Source: Pseudomonadota bacterium (GTDB lineage: Bacteria > Pseudomonadota > Gammaproteobacteria > Burkholderiales > JABEVD01). Taken from it: 64,000 nt of DNA. The DNA is taken from positions 80,937-144,936 of the forward strand of contig JAJZQY010000001.1 in assembly GCA_021806605.1 (NCBI GenBank), given 5' to 3'. How positions within the stretch are numbered: the first letter of the stretch is position 1; each line of letters starts with the position of its first letter. The notes below the pieces were generated by a model. That model searched no databases. It saw only the letters and a program-made list of their open reading frames with translations, and was not told the DNA's origin. Positions 9,291 through 18,639 of this stretch are shown here, in pieces. The position numbers and the translations under genes are program-made.

Positions 9291-10120
9291 ATCTGATCAT
9301 ACAGGGCAAGGCCATCGACGAGACCGATCTCGGATCCATCGAAAAGCTCGCCGGATCGAGCAGGATCGAGCGCATCGGCGCAGGGGCCTGCCGGCTGAAA
9401 AATGCGGCATTCTCGGAAGCTATCCCCCTGCTTTGCGAAAGCGCCAGCCTCGACTGGGCATTCGTTCCGGAATCGAGAAAACTCTCCGATTTCGGACTCG
9501 TCGTGATGGACATGGATTCGACGCTGATCACCATAGAATGCATCGATGAAATCGCAGACATGCTCGGGATCAAACCCCTGATCGCCGCCATCACGGAAGC
9601 TGCCATGCGCGGCGAAATCGATTTCTCGGAAAGCCTGAGGCGCCGCGTCGCCCTGCTTTCCGGACTCGAACAATCGGCCCTCGACAGGGTCTACGCCGAG
9701 CGCCTGAAATTGAGCCCTGGCGCAGAGAACATGCTGGAGAAGCTGAAATCGACGGGCATCAAAACGCTGCTGGTGTCGGGCGGATTCACCTTCTTCACGG
9801 ACCGGCTGAAGGCGCGTCTCGGGCTCGATTTCACCGCATCCAACACGCTGGAAATCGTCAACGGCAAGCTTACCGGACGGGTGCTCGGGGACATCGTAGA
9901 TGCTCAGGGGAAGGCCGACTGGCTGAACAGGATCAGGAACGAACTGAATCTTTCGAAAGAACAGGTCATCGCAATCGGAGACGGCGCGAACGATCTCAAG
10001 ATGCTGGGGGAAGCCGGAATCGGCATCGCCTATCACGCCAAACCCGTGGTCCGGGAAAAAGCCACCTACGCATTCAATCACGTCGGGCTGGACGGACTGG
10101 TCAATCTGTTCCCCGATTGA
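9287..10120 (+). CDS. serB: phosphoserine phosphatase SerB
   Basis: 277-aa HAD phosphatase that makes L-serine from phosphoserine. The N-terminal ACT-like region is followed by MDMDSTLITIECIDE (Asp75 nucleophile, Asp77 acid/base), LVSGGFTFF with the conserved Ser-Gly, and GDGANDLKMLGEAGIGIAYHAKP with the magnesium-binding aspartate. I prefer ATG 9287 because it overlaps the preceding stop (ATGA); ATG 9278 is also in frame and would add three residues. Confidence 0.95.
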   Translation: MNLIIQGKAIDETDLGSIEKLAGSSRIERIGAGACRLKNAAFSEAIPLLCESASLDWAFVPESRKLSDFGLVVMDMDSTLITIECIDEIADMLGIKPLIAAITEAAMRGEIDFSESLRRRVALLSGLEQSALDRVYAERLKLSPGAENMLEKLKSTGIKTLLVSGGFTFFTDRLKARLGLDFTASNTLEIVNGKLTGRVLGDIVDAQGKADWLNRIRNELNLSKEQVIAIGDGANDLKMLGEAGIGIAYHAKPVVREKATYAFNHVGLDGLVNLFPD

Positions 10121-10134
10121 CGGCGCGTTCGCGA

Positions 10135-10140
10135 TATAAT
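10135..10140 (+). promoter_or_regulatory. consensus -10 hexamer before the small lipoprotein gene
   Basis: TATAAT at 10135-10140 lies 22 bp before the lipoprotein ATG. A TTGACG at 10117-10122 is only 12 bp upstream, too close to be its -35, so the promoter is uncertain. Confidence 0.3.
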
Positions 10141-10162
10141 GGGATTCAACGAGGACCGCACC

Positions 10163-10489
10163 ATGAAAAACATCTTTCTCACATCCTTGCTGGCCGCGGC
10201 GCTGGCGCTCTCCGCCTGCGATCAGGTCAGCAACACGGATGCCTCCGCACCGAAAGTGCAAGCGCAGAAACTGTCCCGCGATGCATTCACCAAGCTCGTC
10301 ATGGGCAAACCCGACACTGTCGTCATCGAAAAATTCGGCCAGCCCTATCTCAACAACAACTATGCCGGACAGTTCGGCATTTTGTGGACTTACAAGAACA
10401 TCACCTTCGACCCCGCATCCGGCAAACCCGACCAGTTCGCAACGGTGGTTTTCGAAAACGGCGTCGTCGCCAAGGTCGTGTTCAAGTAA
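10163..10489 (+). CDS. small predicted lipoprotein
   Basis: 108 aa. A classical lipoprotein signal (MKNIFLTSLLAAALALSAC) ends in lipobox LSAC with Cys19 as the lipidation site. The mature part has VMGKPDTVVIEKFGQP, which recalls the turn of small BamE/SmpA-like envelope lipoproteins, but the match is too short to name the family. The start ATG follows GAGGA. The neighbouring glycosyltransferase-like gene is convergent with an 8-bp overlap. Confidence 0.8.
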   Translation: MKNIFLTSLLAAALALSACDQVSNTDASAPKVQAQKLSRDAFTKLVMGKPDTVVIEKFGQPYLNNNYAGQFGILWTYKNITFDPASGKPDQFATVVFENGVVAKVVFK

Positions 10490-11555
10490 GCAGGGATTTC
10501 AGAAAATCCGCAGCCTGCGCGGCTCCCGTTGCGGCAGGCTTCGATTTTTCAGGCATGGCGACGAGCCCGTCCAGCGCACCGGCGATTTCCCCTTTTTCAA
10601 GCAACTCCCGGCCCACTTCCAGGCATCTCGCATGGCTTTTCAGCCAATCGACCAGGAAAGGCTGTTCAGGCCAATCCCCTCTCGAAACATACAAAACCGA
10701 AACGCCGGATGCAGCGGCTTCGACGAAGCTGCCATAGCCCGGCTTCATGACCATCGCATCGCATGAGGCGATCAAATCGCCGAAAGGCATGCAGAGCGAT
10801 TCGAAACAGGTCATGTCGGGTCGGGCAACACGCTCCGGAACCAGCCAGTGCATTGCTTTGAAGCGCGGCCATTTCCCGAAGGGAATCGAATAAGGCATTC
10901 CCCCCATGGAAACCAGCCCGATTCGCTCTCCAGGCTTCAACCCGAGGCGGTCTCTGATCTGCGCTGCCCTGTTCCTGCCGACTTCGGCTATTGGGCCGAC
11001 CTGCCTGGCAATGCCTCCCAGATCCGTCATCGGCATGGAGGGTTCGATCTTGAGAAAGGCCGTGGCGCTCGAATAGGCCTCCAGTATCTCGCGATGGACG
11101 GCTTCGCTGCCCGGAAACCCGAGGCAATAATGGCGATAAAGATCGGCCCAGTTGAGGGAACAAAGGGCGACAGCGGGGATGCCTGCCAGGGATGCCGCCT
11201 TCAGGGGAAGATAGGACACGTTGGCCAGAACGAGATCGAAGGAAGCCGCCTTGAGCCATGCAGATTCGCTTGCCACCCGGCTTTCCCAGTCCGCGTGAAA
11301 TGCCGCGTAGCTTGCTGCCGTGGCAGCGGCATCGACATCGATCGCATTTTTCATCCTGATCCCGAAATCGGACGATTCCGGGACCAGTTCGAAGGAATAA
11401 CCGATGCGGCTTTGCAGCAGTCTTTCAGGAACGCCCGAGCGGACCGTCAGTTCGAGGTCGGGAAAGCTTCCGAGAAGCGCGTTGATGACAGGGGCTGTCT
11501 GGGAAACATGGCCGAAGCCATGGGACGAAATGTCGATCAAAACACGCTTTTTCAT
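10482..11555 (-). CDS. GT-B glycosyltransferase-like protein
   Basis: 357-aa protein with the N-terminal DISSHGFGHVSQTAPV pattern and the C-terminal VMKPGYGSFVEAAASG pattern of MurG-like GT-B proteins, where the second element normally holds the nucleotide-sugar donor. No signal peptide or membrane segment is seen, so it should work in the cytosol or on the inner face of the membrane. Neither donor nor acceptor can be inferred. It stands alone on the minus strand. Confidence 0.75.
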   Translation of the reverse strand: MKKRVLIDISSHGFGHVSQTAPVINALLGSFPDLELTVRSGVPERLLQSRIGYSFELVPESSDFGIRMKNAIDVDAAATAASYAAFHADWESRVASESAWLKAASFDLVLANVSYLPLKAASLAGIPAVALCSLNWADLYRHYCLGFPGSEAVHREILEAYSSATAFLKIEPSMPMTDLGGIARQVGPIAEVGRNRAAQIRDRLGLKPGERIGLVSMGGMPYSIPFGKWPRFKAMHWLVPERVARPDMTCFESLCMPFGDLIASCDAMVMKPGYGSFVEAAASGVSVLYVSRGDWPEQPFLVDWLKSHARCLEVGRELLEKGEIAGALDGLVAMPEKSKPAATGAAQAADFLKSLLT

Positions 11556-11673
11556 CTCACTTTCCAGATCCGGGACGGCGAATTATAGCTCACCTTGATC
11601 CGTGCCCAAATTCCCCTAAACTTTTTTCTTTCCAGTCCGTTATACTAGCTACAATCCGTCAAGGGAGGCGATC

Positions 11674-11850
11674 ATGGTCAGGACAATGTGCATGGATTCC
11701 CTGGAATGGCAGCAGGAACCCTGCAGCGAGATGGAGTTGCTCCACCGGACTCCTCAACCTTCAGGTCGGCAGTCGCCCATTCCGCCAGATCTGGCTGATG
11801 CCGATGTGGATGCATTTCTTCGCAGGATGTATGCGTTGCAGCAATGCTGA
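11674..11850 (+). CDS. small unrecognised protein, 58 aa
   Basis: ATG at 11674 preceded by an excellent ribosome site (AAGGGAGG at 11661-11668), then 58 codons ending MYALQQC and TGA at 11850. TATACT at 11641-11646 is a possible -10 without a clear -35. The protein is acidic in the middle (LADADVDAF), has no membrane segment and two other cysteines (residues 6 and 17). I do not recognise it. It sits just upstream of the chemotaxis operon and may be its first gene. Confidence 0.5.
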   Translation: MVRTMCMDSLEWQQEPCSEMELLHRTPQPSGRQSPIPPDLADADVDAFLRRMYALQQC

Positions 11851-11918
11851 TGCAAGGTTAGAATTGGACTTGACGAACATCGCAGATCCGTACTGAACTC
11901 AAAACAAAGGCGAGCGGC

Positions 11919-12857
11919 ATGTCCGAACTCTTAAAAAACATCGACGCACGCACCAAGCTGGCGGGCACGAACAAGCTTGAAATCCTGCTTTTTTCGCTGG
12001 GAACGGACATCAGAAGCGGAAGGACCGAGTGTTTCGGCATCAACGTGTTCAAGGTGCGCGAAGTCATGCGGACACCTGAAATCACCCGCGCCCCCGACAT
12101 GCCTTCCGCCGTGGAAGGCATGGTGAGCCTGCGCGGCGTACTGGTTCCGGTCGTCGATATCGCAAAATATGCCGGGATCGAAACAGGAAAGAAACCCGAA
12201 ATCCTGATCGTGACCGAATACAACGGGCACACCCAGGGATTCCTGGTCGAGTCGGTGGACATCATCCTGCGTCTCGACTGGTCGGCCATGAAAGTCCCTC
12301 CCGAAATGCTGACGGCAAAAATGGGCGGACTGGTCACGGCAGTGACGGAACTGGACGACGGACGGCTCGTGATGCTGCTTGACGTGGAAAAGATCCTTTC
12401 CGAAACCAGCCGGTTCGACGACAGTCACCTGTTCGTCGGAATCAAGCCGCTGGAAGCCAAGCGCACGATCTTCTTCGCCGACGATTCCTCGGTCGCGAGA
12501 AAGCAGATCGAAAACACCCTCAATGTGATGAACATCGACTTCATGAGCGCGGTGAACGGCAAGCAGGCCTGGGACGAACTCCAGATACTCGCAGCCCGTG
12601 CGGAAGCGACCCATACGCCATTGAGGAACATCATCCAGCTGATCCTCACCGACGTCGAGATGCCGGAAATGGACGGCTATCTCCTGACCAAGAAGATCAA
12701 GAGCGACCCGAGATTCGCCGGAATTCCGGTCATCATGCACTCCTCCCTATCCGGAACTTCCAACCAGCAGCTCGGACAATCGGTGGGCGTGGACGAATAC
12801 GTATCGAAATTCGAGCCGCACAAGCTCGCAGCGACGCTGACGCGCCGGCTCGCATAG
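11919..12857 (+). CDS. cheV: chemotaxis coupling protein CheV (first copy)
   Basis: 312 aa: an N-terminal CheW-like domain (about 20-170; SLRGVLVPVVDIAKY) and a C-terminal receiver domain (about 185-312) with acidic pocket FFADDSS and phospho-acceptor Asp245 (LTDVEMPEMDG). CheV couples receptors to CheA and is thought to act in adaptation through phosphorylation of the receiver. Relative to the second copy it has a small insertion near residue 30 (GTDIRSGRTE). It starts the run cheV-cheV-cheY-cheZ-cheA-mcp. Confidence 0.95.
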   Translation: MSELLKNIDARTKLAGTNKLEILLFSLGTDIRSGRTECFGINVFKVREVMRTPEITRAPDMPSAVEGMVSLRGVLVPVVDIAKYAGIETGKKPEILIVTEYNGHTQGFLVESVDIILRLDWSAMKVPPEMLTAKMGGLVTAVTELDDGRLVMLLDVEKILSETSRFDDSHLFVGIKPLEAKRTIFFADDSSVARKQIENTLNVMNIDFMSAVNGKQAWDELQILAARAEATHTPLRNIIQLILTDVEMPEMDGYLLTKKIKSDPRFAGIPVIMHSSLSGTSNQQLGQSVGVDEYVSKFEPHKLAATLTRRLA

Positions 12858-12866
12858 GAGAAACAG

Positions 12867-13802
12867 ATGGAATTGAGCGCAGACAACGGCAACGCCCTTC
12901 TCGCGAGCATAGACGCCCGCACCACACTGGCCGGATCGAACAAGATGGAGATCCTGCTGTTTTCTCTCGGCACGAACGAGATCTTCGGGATCAACGTCTT
13001 CAAGATCCGGGAAGTGACCAGGACGCCGCCGATTACCAAAACGCCCAACATGCATGCCGGGGTTGTCGGGATCATTTCCTTGCGCGGCAACATCATTCCC
13101 GTCCTCAATCTGGCGAGCTTTCTCAACATCGACAAGCGCGCAATCATCGGGGAAACCATGATGGTGACCGAATACAGCCGCCAGACTCAGGGTTTTCTGG
13201 TGGAAAGCGTCGACCGAATCATTCGCGTCGACTGGGAAAAGATGCGGTCTCCGGAAGTCATGCTGACCGGGAACGAGGGCCTGATCACGTCCGTCACCGA
13301 ACTCGAAGACGGCAGGCTGGTTTCCATCCTGGATGTCGAACAGATCCTGGTTCAGGCCTTCGGCGAAGTCGATATTCCCGGAATCGCCCCGGTCCAGGTC
13401 GAAGGCGAATCGACGGTATTCTTCGCAGACGATTCCATGGTCGCGCGCAAGGAAATCATGCAGGTGCTCGACGGGCTAGGCGTCAAGTACTTCCAGGCGA
13501 ACAACGGCAGGGAGGCCTGGGACAAGCTCCAGGGCATGGCTGCCCAGGAAACGGATGGGCCGCTGCACAACAAGCTCAAGCTGATTCTGGTCGATGCCGA
13601 AATGCCCGAAATGGACGGGTACGTCCTGACCCGGAACATCAAGTCGGATAACCGTTTTTCCGGAATTCCCGTGGTGATGCATTCCTCCCTATCTTCAGAG
13701 GCCAACCGGGCCATGGGCAAAACCGTTGGGGTCGACGACTATGTTTCGAAATTCAACCCGGGGATTCTCGCCGAAACCATGCGACAGTATCTGGAAAGAT
13801 AA
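12867..13802 (+). CDS. cheV: chemotaxis coupling protein CheV (second copy)
   Basis: 311-aa paralogue of the upstream gene with the same CheW-receiver layout. The CheW part reads [15 protein letters not shown] and the phospho-acceptor is Asp243 ([11 protein letters not shown]). AGGAG lies shortly before the ATG, 9 bp after the first copy stops. The two copies are similar along their whole length, which points to tandem duplication followed by divergence. No cheW gene is present in this window, so these may be the coupling proteins used with the adjacent CheA. Confidence 0.95.
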   Translation: MELSADNGNALLASIDARTTLAGSNKMEILLFSLGTNEIFGINVFKIREVTRTPPITKTPNMHAGVVGIISLRGNIIPVLNLASFLNIDKRAIIGETMMVTEYSRQTQGFLVESVDRIIRVDWEKMRSPEVMLTGNEGLITSVTELEDGRLVSILDVEQILVQAFGEVDIPGIAPVQVEGESTVFFADDSMVARKEIMQVLDGLGVKYFQANNGREAWDKLQGMAAQETDGPLHNKLKLILVDAEMPEMDGYVLTRNIKSDNRFSGIPVVMHSSLSSEANRAMGKTVGVDDYVSKFNPGILAETMRQYLER

Positions 13803-13885
13803 TTGACCAAACGGGCCCTATTCGGAATAATCCCCCAGTTGCGCAGCCTTCGCTGCATTTGGACGGGTTGATTTATGGAGAAGTT

Positions 13886-14275
13886 ATGGCGAATGCCGAT
13901 TTGAAAATTCTGGTGGTTGACGATTTCTCGACGATGCGCAGGATTATCCGCAACCTGCTCAAGGAGCTGGGCTTTCCCAATGTAACAGAAGCCGAAGACG
14001 GAATGGATGCGCTGAAGAAGCTGCAGGGCGGGAACTTCGAGTTCGTCGTTTCCGACTGGAACATGCCCAACATGAGCGGAATAGAACTGCTGAGAGCAAT
14101 CAGAAAGGATCCCACCCTCAAGCATCTTCCGGTGCTCATGGTAACGGCGGAAGCCAAGAAGGAGAACATCATCGAGGCGGCCCAGGCGGGCGCGAGCGGT
14201 TATGTCGTCAAGCCCTTCACTGCTGCCGTGCTGGACGAAAAGCTCAACAAGATATTCAAGACTATGGGGATTTGA
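13886..14275 (+). CDS. cheY: chemotaxis response regulator CheY
   Basis: 129-aa single receiver domain, the length of E. coli CheY. The diagnostic residues are at identical numbers: Asp12/Asp13 near the start ([10 protein letters not shown]), phospho-acceptor Asp57 ([11 protein letters not shown]), Thr87, Tyr106 and Lys109. Phospho-CheY binds FliM at the flagellar switch. I chose ATG 13886, which has GGAGA about 5 bp upstream; an upstream in-frame TTG (13859) would add nine residues not seen in the family. Confidence 0.97.
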   Translation: MANADLKILVVDDFSTMRRIIRNLLKELGFPNVTEAEDGMDALKKLQGGNFEFVVSDWNMPNMSGIELLRAIRKDPTLKHLPVLMVTAEAKKENIIEAAQAGASGYVVKPFTAAVLDEKLNKIFKTMGI

Positions 14276-14277
14276 TC

Positions 14278-15072
14278 GTGGGTGATTCCGAAGACCTGGA
14301 AGCGTTATTCGACTCCATCGTGCAGGCGGGCAGCGAGGAACCGGCGGCAGTTCCGGAAGCCAAGCCTGCTGCGGCATCCTCAGAAGGAGACGATTCGGAA
14401 GAACTGGAAGCCCTGTTCGACTCGATCGCCCAGGAAAAGGAAAAGAAGCCTGCGCAGAAAAGCGCCGACGAATCCGCCCCGGTTTTCGCCCAGATCGGCC
14501 AGCTGACGCGCAGCCTTTACGATGCGCTGCGCGAACTGGGCTACGACAAGTCGATCGAGAAAGTCGTCAATTCGGTACCGGATGCCAATGATCGCCTCGC
14601 CTACATCGCCAACCTGACCCAGCAGGCGGCCGAGCGCGTGCTGAGTGCGACCGAAGTTGCAAGGCCGATCCAGGACAGAATCGGCGACCGCGCCCACCTG
14701 CTTTCCGAGCAATGGCAGAAGGTGTTCGACAACAAGCTGTCCGTCGAGGAATTCAAGGAACTCGCTATGCAGACGCGGGATTATCTGAAAGACGTGCCCC
14801 ATCAGGTAAAAGCCACCAATGACCAGCTCACCGAGATCATGATGGCTCAGGATTTCCAGGATCTGACCGGGCAGGTCATCAAGAAGGTGGTGGATATCGT
14901 GAGATCGGTGGAGTCCCAGCTCGTCAGCCTGCTGATCGAAAATTCTCCCCAGGGCGAAGTTGCCGTACCGGAAGGATTGATGAATGGGCCGGTGATCAGG
15001 GCGGATGGCCGGGTGGATGTCGTGACCAACCAGGCCCAGGTGGACGAACTGCTGGAAAGTCTGGGATTTTGA
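14278..15072 (+). CDS. cheZ: CheY-P phosphatase CheZ with duplicated N-terminal motif
   Basis: 264 aa, about 50 longer than E. coli CheZ. The helical hairpin carries MMAQDFQDLTGQVIKKV, which holds the catalytic Gln and its Asp partner, and the C-terminal tail ends VDELLESLGF, the CheY-binding helix. The extra length is N-terminal: two copies of an acidic LEALFDSI motif (about residues 3-16 and 39-52) joined by an Ala/Pro linker. The GTG start is 7 bp after GGGGA; a TTG at 14272 lies too close to that site. Confidence 0.93.
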   Translation: MGDSEDLEALFDSIVQAGSEEPAAVPEAKPAAASSEGDDSEELEALFDSIAQEKEKKPAQKSADESAPVFAQIGQLTRSLYDALRELGYDKSIEKVVNSVPDANDRLAYIANLTQQAAERVLSATEVARPIQDRIGDRAHLLSEQWQKVFDNKLSVEEFKELAMQTRDYLKDVPHQVKATNDQLTEIMMAQDFQDLTGQVIKKVVDIVRSVESQLVSLLIENSPQGEVAVPEGLMNGPVIRADGRVDVVTNQAQVDELLESLGF

Positions 15073-15088
15073 GAACGGGGGGAGCGAA

Positions 15089-16918
15089 ATGAACGACTTT
15101 GCTGGCAACGAGGAAATGCTGCAGGATTTCCTCCAGGAAGCTGGGGATCTGCTGTCGGATGTCGACAACAAGCTGGTCGATCTCGAAAAGGATCCCGGCG
15201 ACAAGAAACTGCTCAACGACATATTCAGGAATTTCCACACCATCAAGGGCGGCGCGGGATTTCTCAATGCCACCGAGATGGTCAAGCTTTGCCATCTCAC
15301 CGAAAACCTGTTTGACAAGCTCAGAAACGAAGAATTGACCATGACCCCCGTGATCATGGATGCAATTTTCGCGGCGACAGGCGTGGTGCGCGACATGTTC
15401 GGCTCCCTTTCCCATTTTACCCAGCCTGCTCCCGCCGACGCTTCCCTGATCGCCACCCTCACGGCCGTAGTCAGCGGCGAGTCCGTAGCCCCGGCTCCCG
15501 CGCCGCAACCGGCTTCATCCGGCGGGCCGGATTGGGCCGTGCTCCATCAGAGCGTCAGCGGCGCTCCCGCACTTGAGGCACCGGCCCCTGCCAAGGCTGC
15601 AGTCGCGGAAGCCGCGCCGAAACGCGAACCGGCGCATGAACCCGCCAAGGCAGCCCCCCGCCGCGATGGCGAAAAACCTCCCGTGGAGAAGGAAACCACG
15701 ATCAGGATCGATACGGCAAGGCTCGATCAGGTGCTCAATCTTTCCGGGGAAATCGGGCTGACCAAAAACCGCCTGAACTGCCTGAGGAACAATGTCCTTC
15801 AGGGGAAGACCGATCAGCATACCCTGCGCGATCTGGATGAAGCGGTCAACGAGCTCGATCTCCTGGTCGGGGTGCTGCAGAACGCGGTCATGAAGACACG
15901 CATGCAGCCCGTCGGGCGGCTTTTCCAGAAATATCCGCGCATGGCGCGCGACCTGGCCCGTCAACTCGGCAAGGATCTCGAACTCGAAATCACCGGCGAA
16001 GAGACCGAGCTCGACAAAACCATGATCGAAGAGCTTTCCGATCCGCTCGTGCACTTGATCAGAAATGCGGTGGACCATGGCATCGAAACGCCCGAGGAGC
16101 GAATCGCGGCAGGAAAGCCGGAAAAGAGCATCGTTCGCCTCTCCGCCATACAGGCCGGGGACCACATCGTGATCGAAATTTCCGACGATGGGCGCGGCAT
16201 GAATGCTGCAGTGCTGCGGCGCAAGGCCCTCGAAAAGAAGATCGTCGACGAAGAAACGCTCAACAACATGGATGAGCAGCAGAGCCTGGGGATCATCTTC
16301 ATGCCGGGATTCTCGACCAAGGACCAGATTTCCAATGTTTCCGGCAGAGGCGTCGGCATGGATGTCGTCAAAACCAACATCCAGAAGCTCAACGGCAGGA
16401 TAGAAATATCTTCTGTGCAGGGACAGGGCTCGACCTTCTCGATCTACCTGCCGCTCACCCTCGCCATATTGCCTGTCCTGATCGTCCGGGTCGGCGAGCA
16501 GTCCTTCGCCGTGCCGCTTGCCATGGTGAGGGAAATCATTCCGATCAGGCCGGAAGATGTACAGTCGGTTTCCGGCCGGGCGACCATGGTGGTAAGGGAC
16601 GAAGTGCTTCCGGTCCGGGCGCTCGCCGAAATGATAGGCTGGCCGCAGGATTCGCCTCCTGCCTACGGCGTACTCATGAAATCCGGCTCCAAATCCTTCA
16701 TCCTCGCCGTGAACAATTTCGTGGGCAGAGAAGATGTCGTCATCAAGCCGCTCAAGGGAATCAAGCCGAAGGGGGTGGCAGGGGCGACGCTTTCCGGAGA
16801 CGGATCGATCGTGCTGATTCTGGACATGGCCGAACTGCTCTCCGGCGAATCGGCCACAAAATCCTCATTATTCACTCAATCCATAAAAAAACAGGAAGCC
16901 GGATTGGCAGCTGCCTGA
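15089..16918 (+). CDS. cheA: chemotaxis histidine kinase CheA
   Basis: 609 aa. The P1 Hpt domain has phospho-accepting His50 ([11 protein letters not shown]). An Ala/Pro-rich linker (about 130-205) stands where a P2 CheY-binding domain would be, then P3 dimerisation, P4 ATPase with N-box [10 protein letters not shown] and G-boxes DDGRGM and GRGVGMDVV, and a CheW-like P5. Cytosolic, array-forming. The lack of an obvious P2 domain fits the shortness compared with E. coli CheA (654 aa). It is 16 bp downstream of cheZ and 19 bp upstream of the receptor gene. Confidence 0.96.
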   Translation: MNDFAGNEEMLQDFLQEAGDLLSDVDNKLVDLEKDPGDKKLLNDIFRNFHTIKGGAGFLNATEMVKLCHLTENLFDKLRNEELTMTPVIMDAIFAATGVVRDMFGSLSHFTQPAPADASLIATLTAVVSGESVAPAPAPQPASSGGPDWAVLHQSVSGAPALEAPAPAKAAVAEAAPKREPAHEPAKAAPRRDGEKPPVEKETTIRIDTARLDQVLNLSGEIGLTKNRLNCLRNNVLQGKTDQHTLRDLDEAVNELDLLVGVLQNAVMKTRMQPVGRLFQKYPRMARDLARQLGKDLELEITGEETELDKTMIEELSDPLVHLIRNAVDHGIETPEERIAAGKPEKSIVRLSAIQAGDHIVIEISDDGRGMNAAVLRRKALEKKIVDEETLNNMDEQQSLGIIFMPGFSTKDQISNVSGRGVGMDVVKTNIQKLNGRIEISSVQGQGSTFSIYLPLTLAILPVLIVRVGEQSFAVPLAMVREIIPIRPEDVQSVSGRATMVVRDEVLPVRALAEMIGWPQDSPPAYGVLMKSGSKSFILAVNNFVGREDVVIKPLKGIKPKGVAGATLSGDGSIVLILDMAELLSGESATKSSLFTQSIKKQEAGLAAA

Positions 16919-16937
16919 TCGCAACAAGGGGGAAAAT

Positions 16938-18566
16938 GTGAAAAAATTATGGAACTCGCTGAGCATCCAGGCCAAACTGCAGATCCTGATCCAGGGATTC
17001 CTGATCGTGGTGCTGGCCGCATCGCAACGCTGGACCATGGACAACTTCGAGAAAAGGATGCTCGCAGAGGCCAGGATCCGAGCCTCAATATCGGCCGACG
17101 GTCTGCTCAACGGCATGAACATGCTGATGGTTACCGGGATGATCTCGGACCCTGCGAACAGGACGCTGATGGTCAAGAAAATGGGAGACTCTGCGGGGGT
17201 TGCCGAACTCAGGATCATCCGCGCGAAGCAGGTTTCCGACCAGTTCGGGCCGGGACTTCCTGAAGAACAGGCGAAAGACGATCTGGATCGTCAGGCCCTC
17301 GCAACCGAGAAGCCCATCTTCATGAAGACCACCCTGGCGGGCGGCAAACCCGGCCTCAGAGCGGTCATCCCCTTCATCGAGAGCACCAATTTCCGCGGAA
17401 CGAACTGCCTGATGTGCCACCATGTCAAGGTCGGCAGCTCCAACGGCGCGGCCAATATCGTGCTCGATCTTTCGGACGATTACGAGGGCCTCAGGAAAGT
17501 CGACATGGGCCTCTGGATCGGCCAGCTTATCCTTCAGGTTCTGCTCTTTTTCGTCATAGGCTGGTTCATTCGCACCATCATCAAGCCGGTCAAGCATCTC
17601 CAGGCGGTGATCACGAACATGCAGCATGACAACGACCTGACCAAGCGGGTCGAAGTCGAAAGCAACGACGAGATCGGGCAGGCTGCCAAAGCCTTCAACG
17701 CGCTCGCGACAAGCTTCCAGAAGATCGTCCACCAGGTGCACGGCTATGCCGATGAAGTATCGCAATCCGCCACCCAGCTTGCCAGCACTTCCTCGAAAAT
17801 TTCCGAGGGTTCGCAGCAGCAAAGCTCTGCAGCTTTCTCGACTTCCGCAAGCGTGGAAGAAATCAGCACGAAAATCAGGGAAGTGGCAAAAAGCGCCGCG
17901 GAAACGGAAGGCATCGCCAATACCGCCCAGGAACTGTCGAAAGCGGGTCAGTCGGTCGCGATCAATGCCGCCCAGGAACTGACGAAAGTGGCAGGCTCGG
18001 TCAGCGAATCGGCCAGACTCATTTCCTCTCTGGAGCATCGATCCAACGAGATCGGGAAAATCGTCATGGTCATCAAGGAAATCGCCGACCAGACCAATCT
18101 TCTCGCACTCAATGCGGCAATCGAGGCAGCGCGTGCCGGCGAACAGGGCAGAGGCTTCGCGGTGGTGGCGGACGAAGTCAGAAAGCTTGCCGAGCGCACC
18201 GCCAATGCGACGACCGATATCGCCGTGATGATCGAGGAATTCTGCAAGGAGATCGAACAGGCTGTATCCATCATGGACCTGAGCAGCCGCGAAGTCTCCA
18301 CAGGCGTCAGTCTTACCAACGAAGCAGCAGAGTCGCTGGCCAAGATCAACGAAGGTGCGCTCAACACGCTCGAAAAAATCCGCTCCATGGTCAGCGCAAC
18401 CCAGGAGCAGAGCGCTGCCAGCCACGAGATTGCGCAGAGCGTCGAAAAAATCGCGGGATTCGCCCAGGAAAATTCCTCTTCCATCAGCGAGACTTCGCAG
18501 GCCCTGCATCATCTGGAGATGCTCGCTGCGAAACTGCAGGAATCGGTTGCGAGATTCAAGATCTGA
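16938..18566 (+). CDS. methyl-accepting chemotaxis protein with CxxCH haem-c motif
   Basis: 542 aa, GTG start after GGGGGA. TM1 at about 11-30, periplasmic domain about 31-188, TM2 about 192-212, HAMP, then the signalling domain with the hairpin tip [20 protein letters not shown]. In the periplasmic domain C157-L-M-C160-H161 is a canonical c-type haem attachment motif followed by a second His. Geobacter receptors GSU0582 and GSU0935 have haem-c sensor domains, so a redox or gas-ligand sensor is plausible here. There is no C-terminal NWETF-type tether for CheR/CheB. It is the last gene of the che operon and so probably a main input of this CheA. Confidence 0.93.
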   Translation: MKKLWNSLSIQAKLQILIQGFLIVVLAASQRWTMDNFEKRMLAEARIRASISADGLLNGMNMLMVTGMISDPANRTLMVKKMGDSAGVAELRIIRAKQVSDQFGPGLPEEQAKDDLDRQALATEKPIFMKTTLAGGKPGLRAVIPFIESTNFRGTNCLMCHHVKVGSSNGAANIVLDLSDDYEGLRKVDMGLWIGQLILQVLLFFVIGWFIRTIIKPVKHLQAVITNMQHDNDLTKRVEVESNDEIGQAAKAFNALATSFQKIVHQVHGYADEVSQSATQLASTSSKISEGSQQQSSAAFSTSASVEEISTKIREVAKSAAETEGIANTAQELSKAGQSVAINAAQELTKVAGSVSESARLISSLEHRSNEIGKIVMVIKEIADQTNLLALNAAIEAARAGEQGRGFAVVADEVRKLAERTANATTDIAVMIEEFCKEIEQAVSIMDLSSREVSTGVSLTNEAAESLAKINEGALNTLEKIRSMVSATQEQSAASHEIAQSVEKIAGFAQENSSSISETSQALHHLEMLAAKLQESVARFKI

Positions 18567-18639
18567 CCAGCCTGTTTCATTTGGAGCAGCTGTTCATTAA
18601 AATGGCGGATTTCGTCTGAATAGGCTACATTTGTTTTCT

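Noticed and set aside
11864-11898. TTGACG at 11870-11875 as -35 for the che operon
   Set aside because: No matching -10 at 16-18 bp and no flagellar sigma-28 motif was found before cheV, so no promoter was called.
17085-18512. 475-codon minus-strand frame across the chemoreceptor
   Set aside because: Antisense to mcp and without domain motifs; the plus frame has TM, HAMP and signalling domain.
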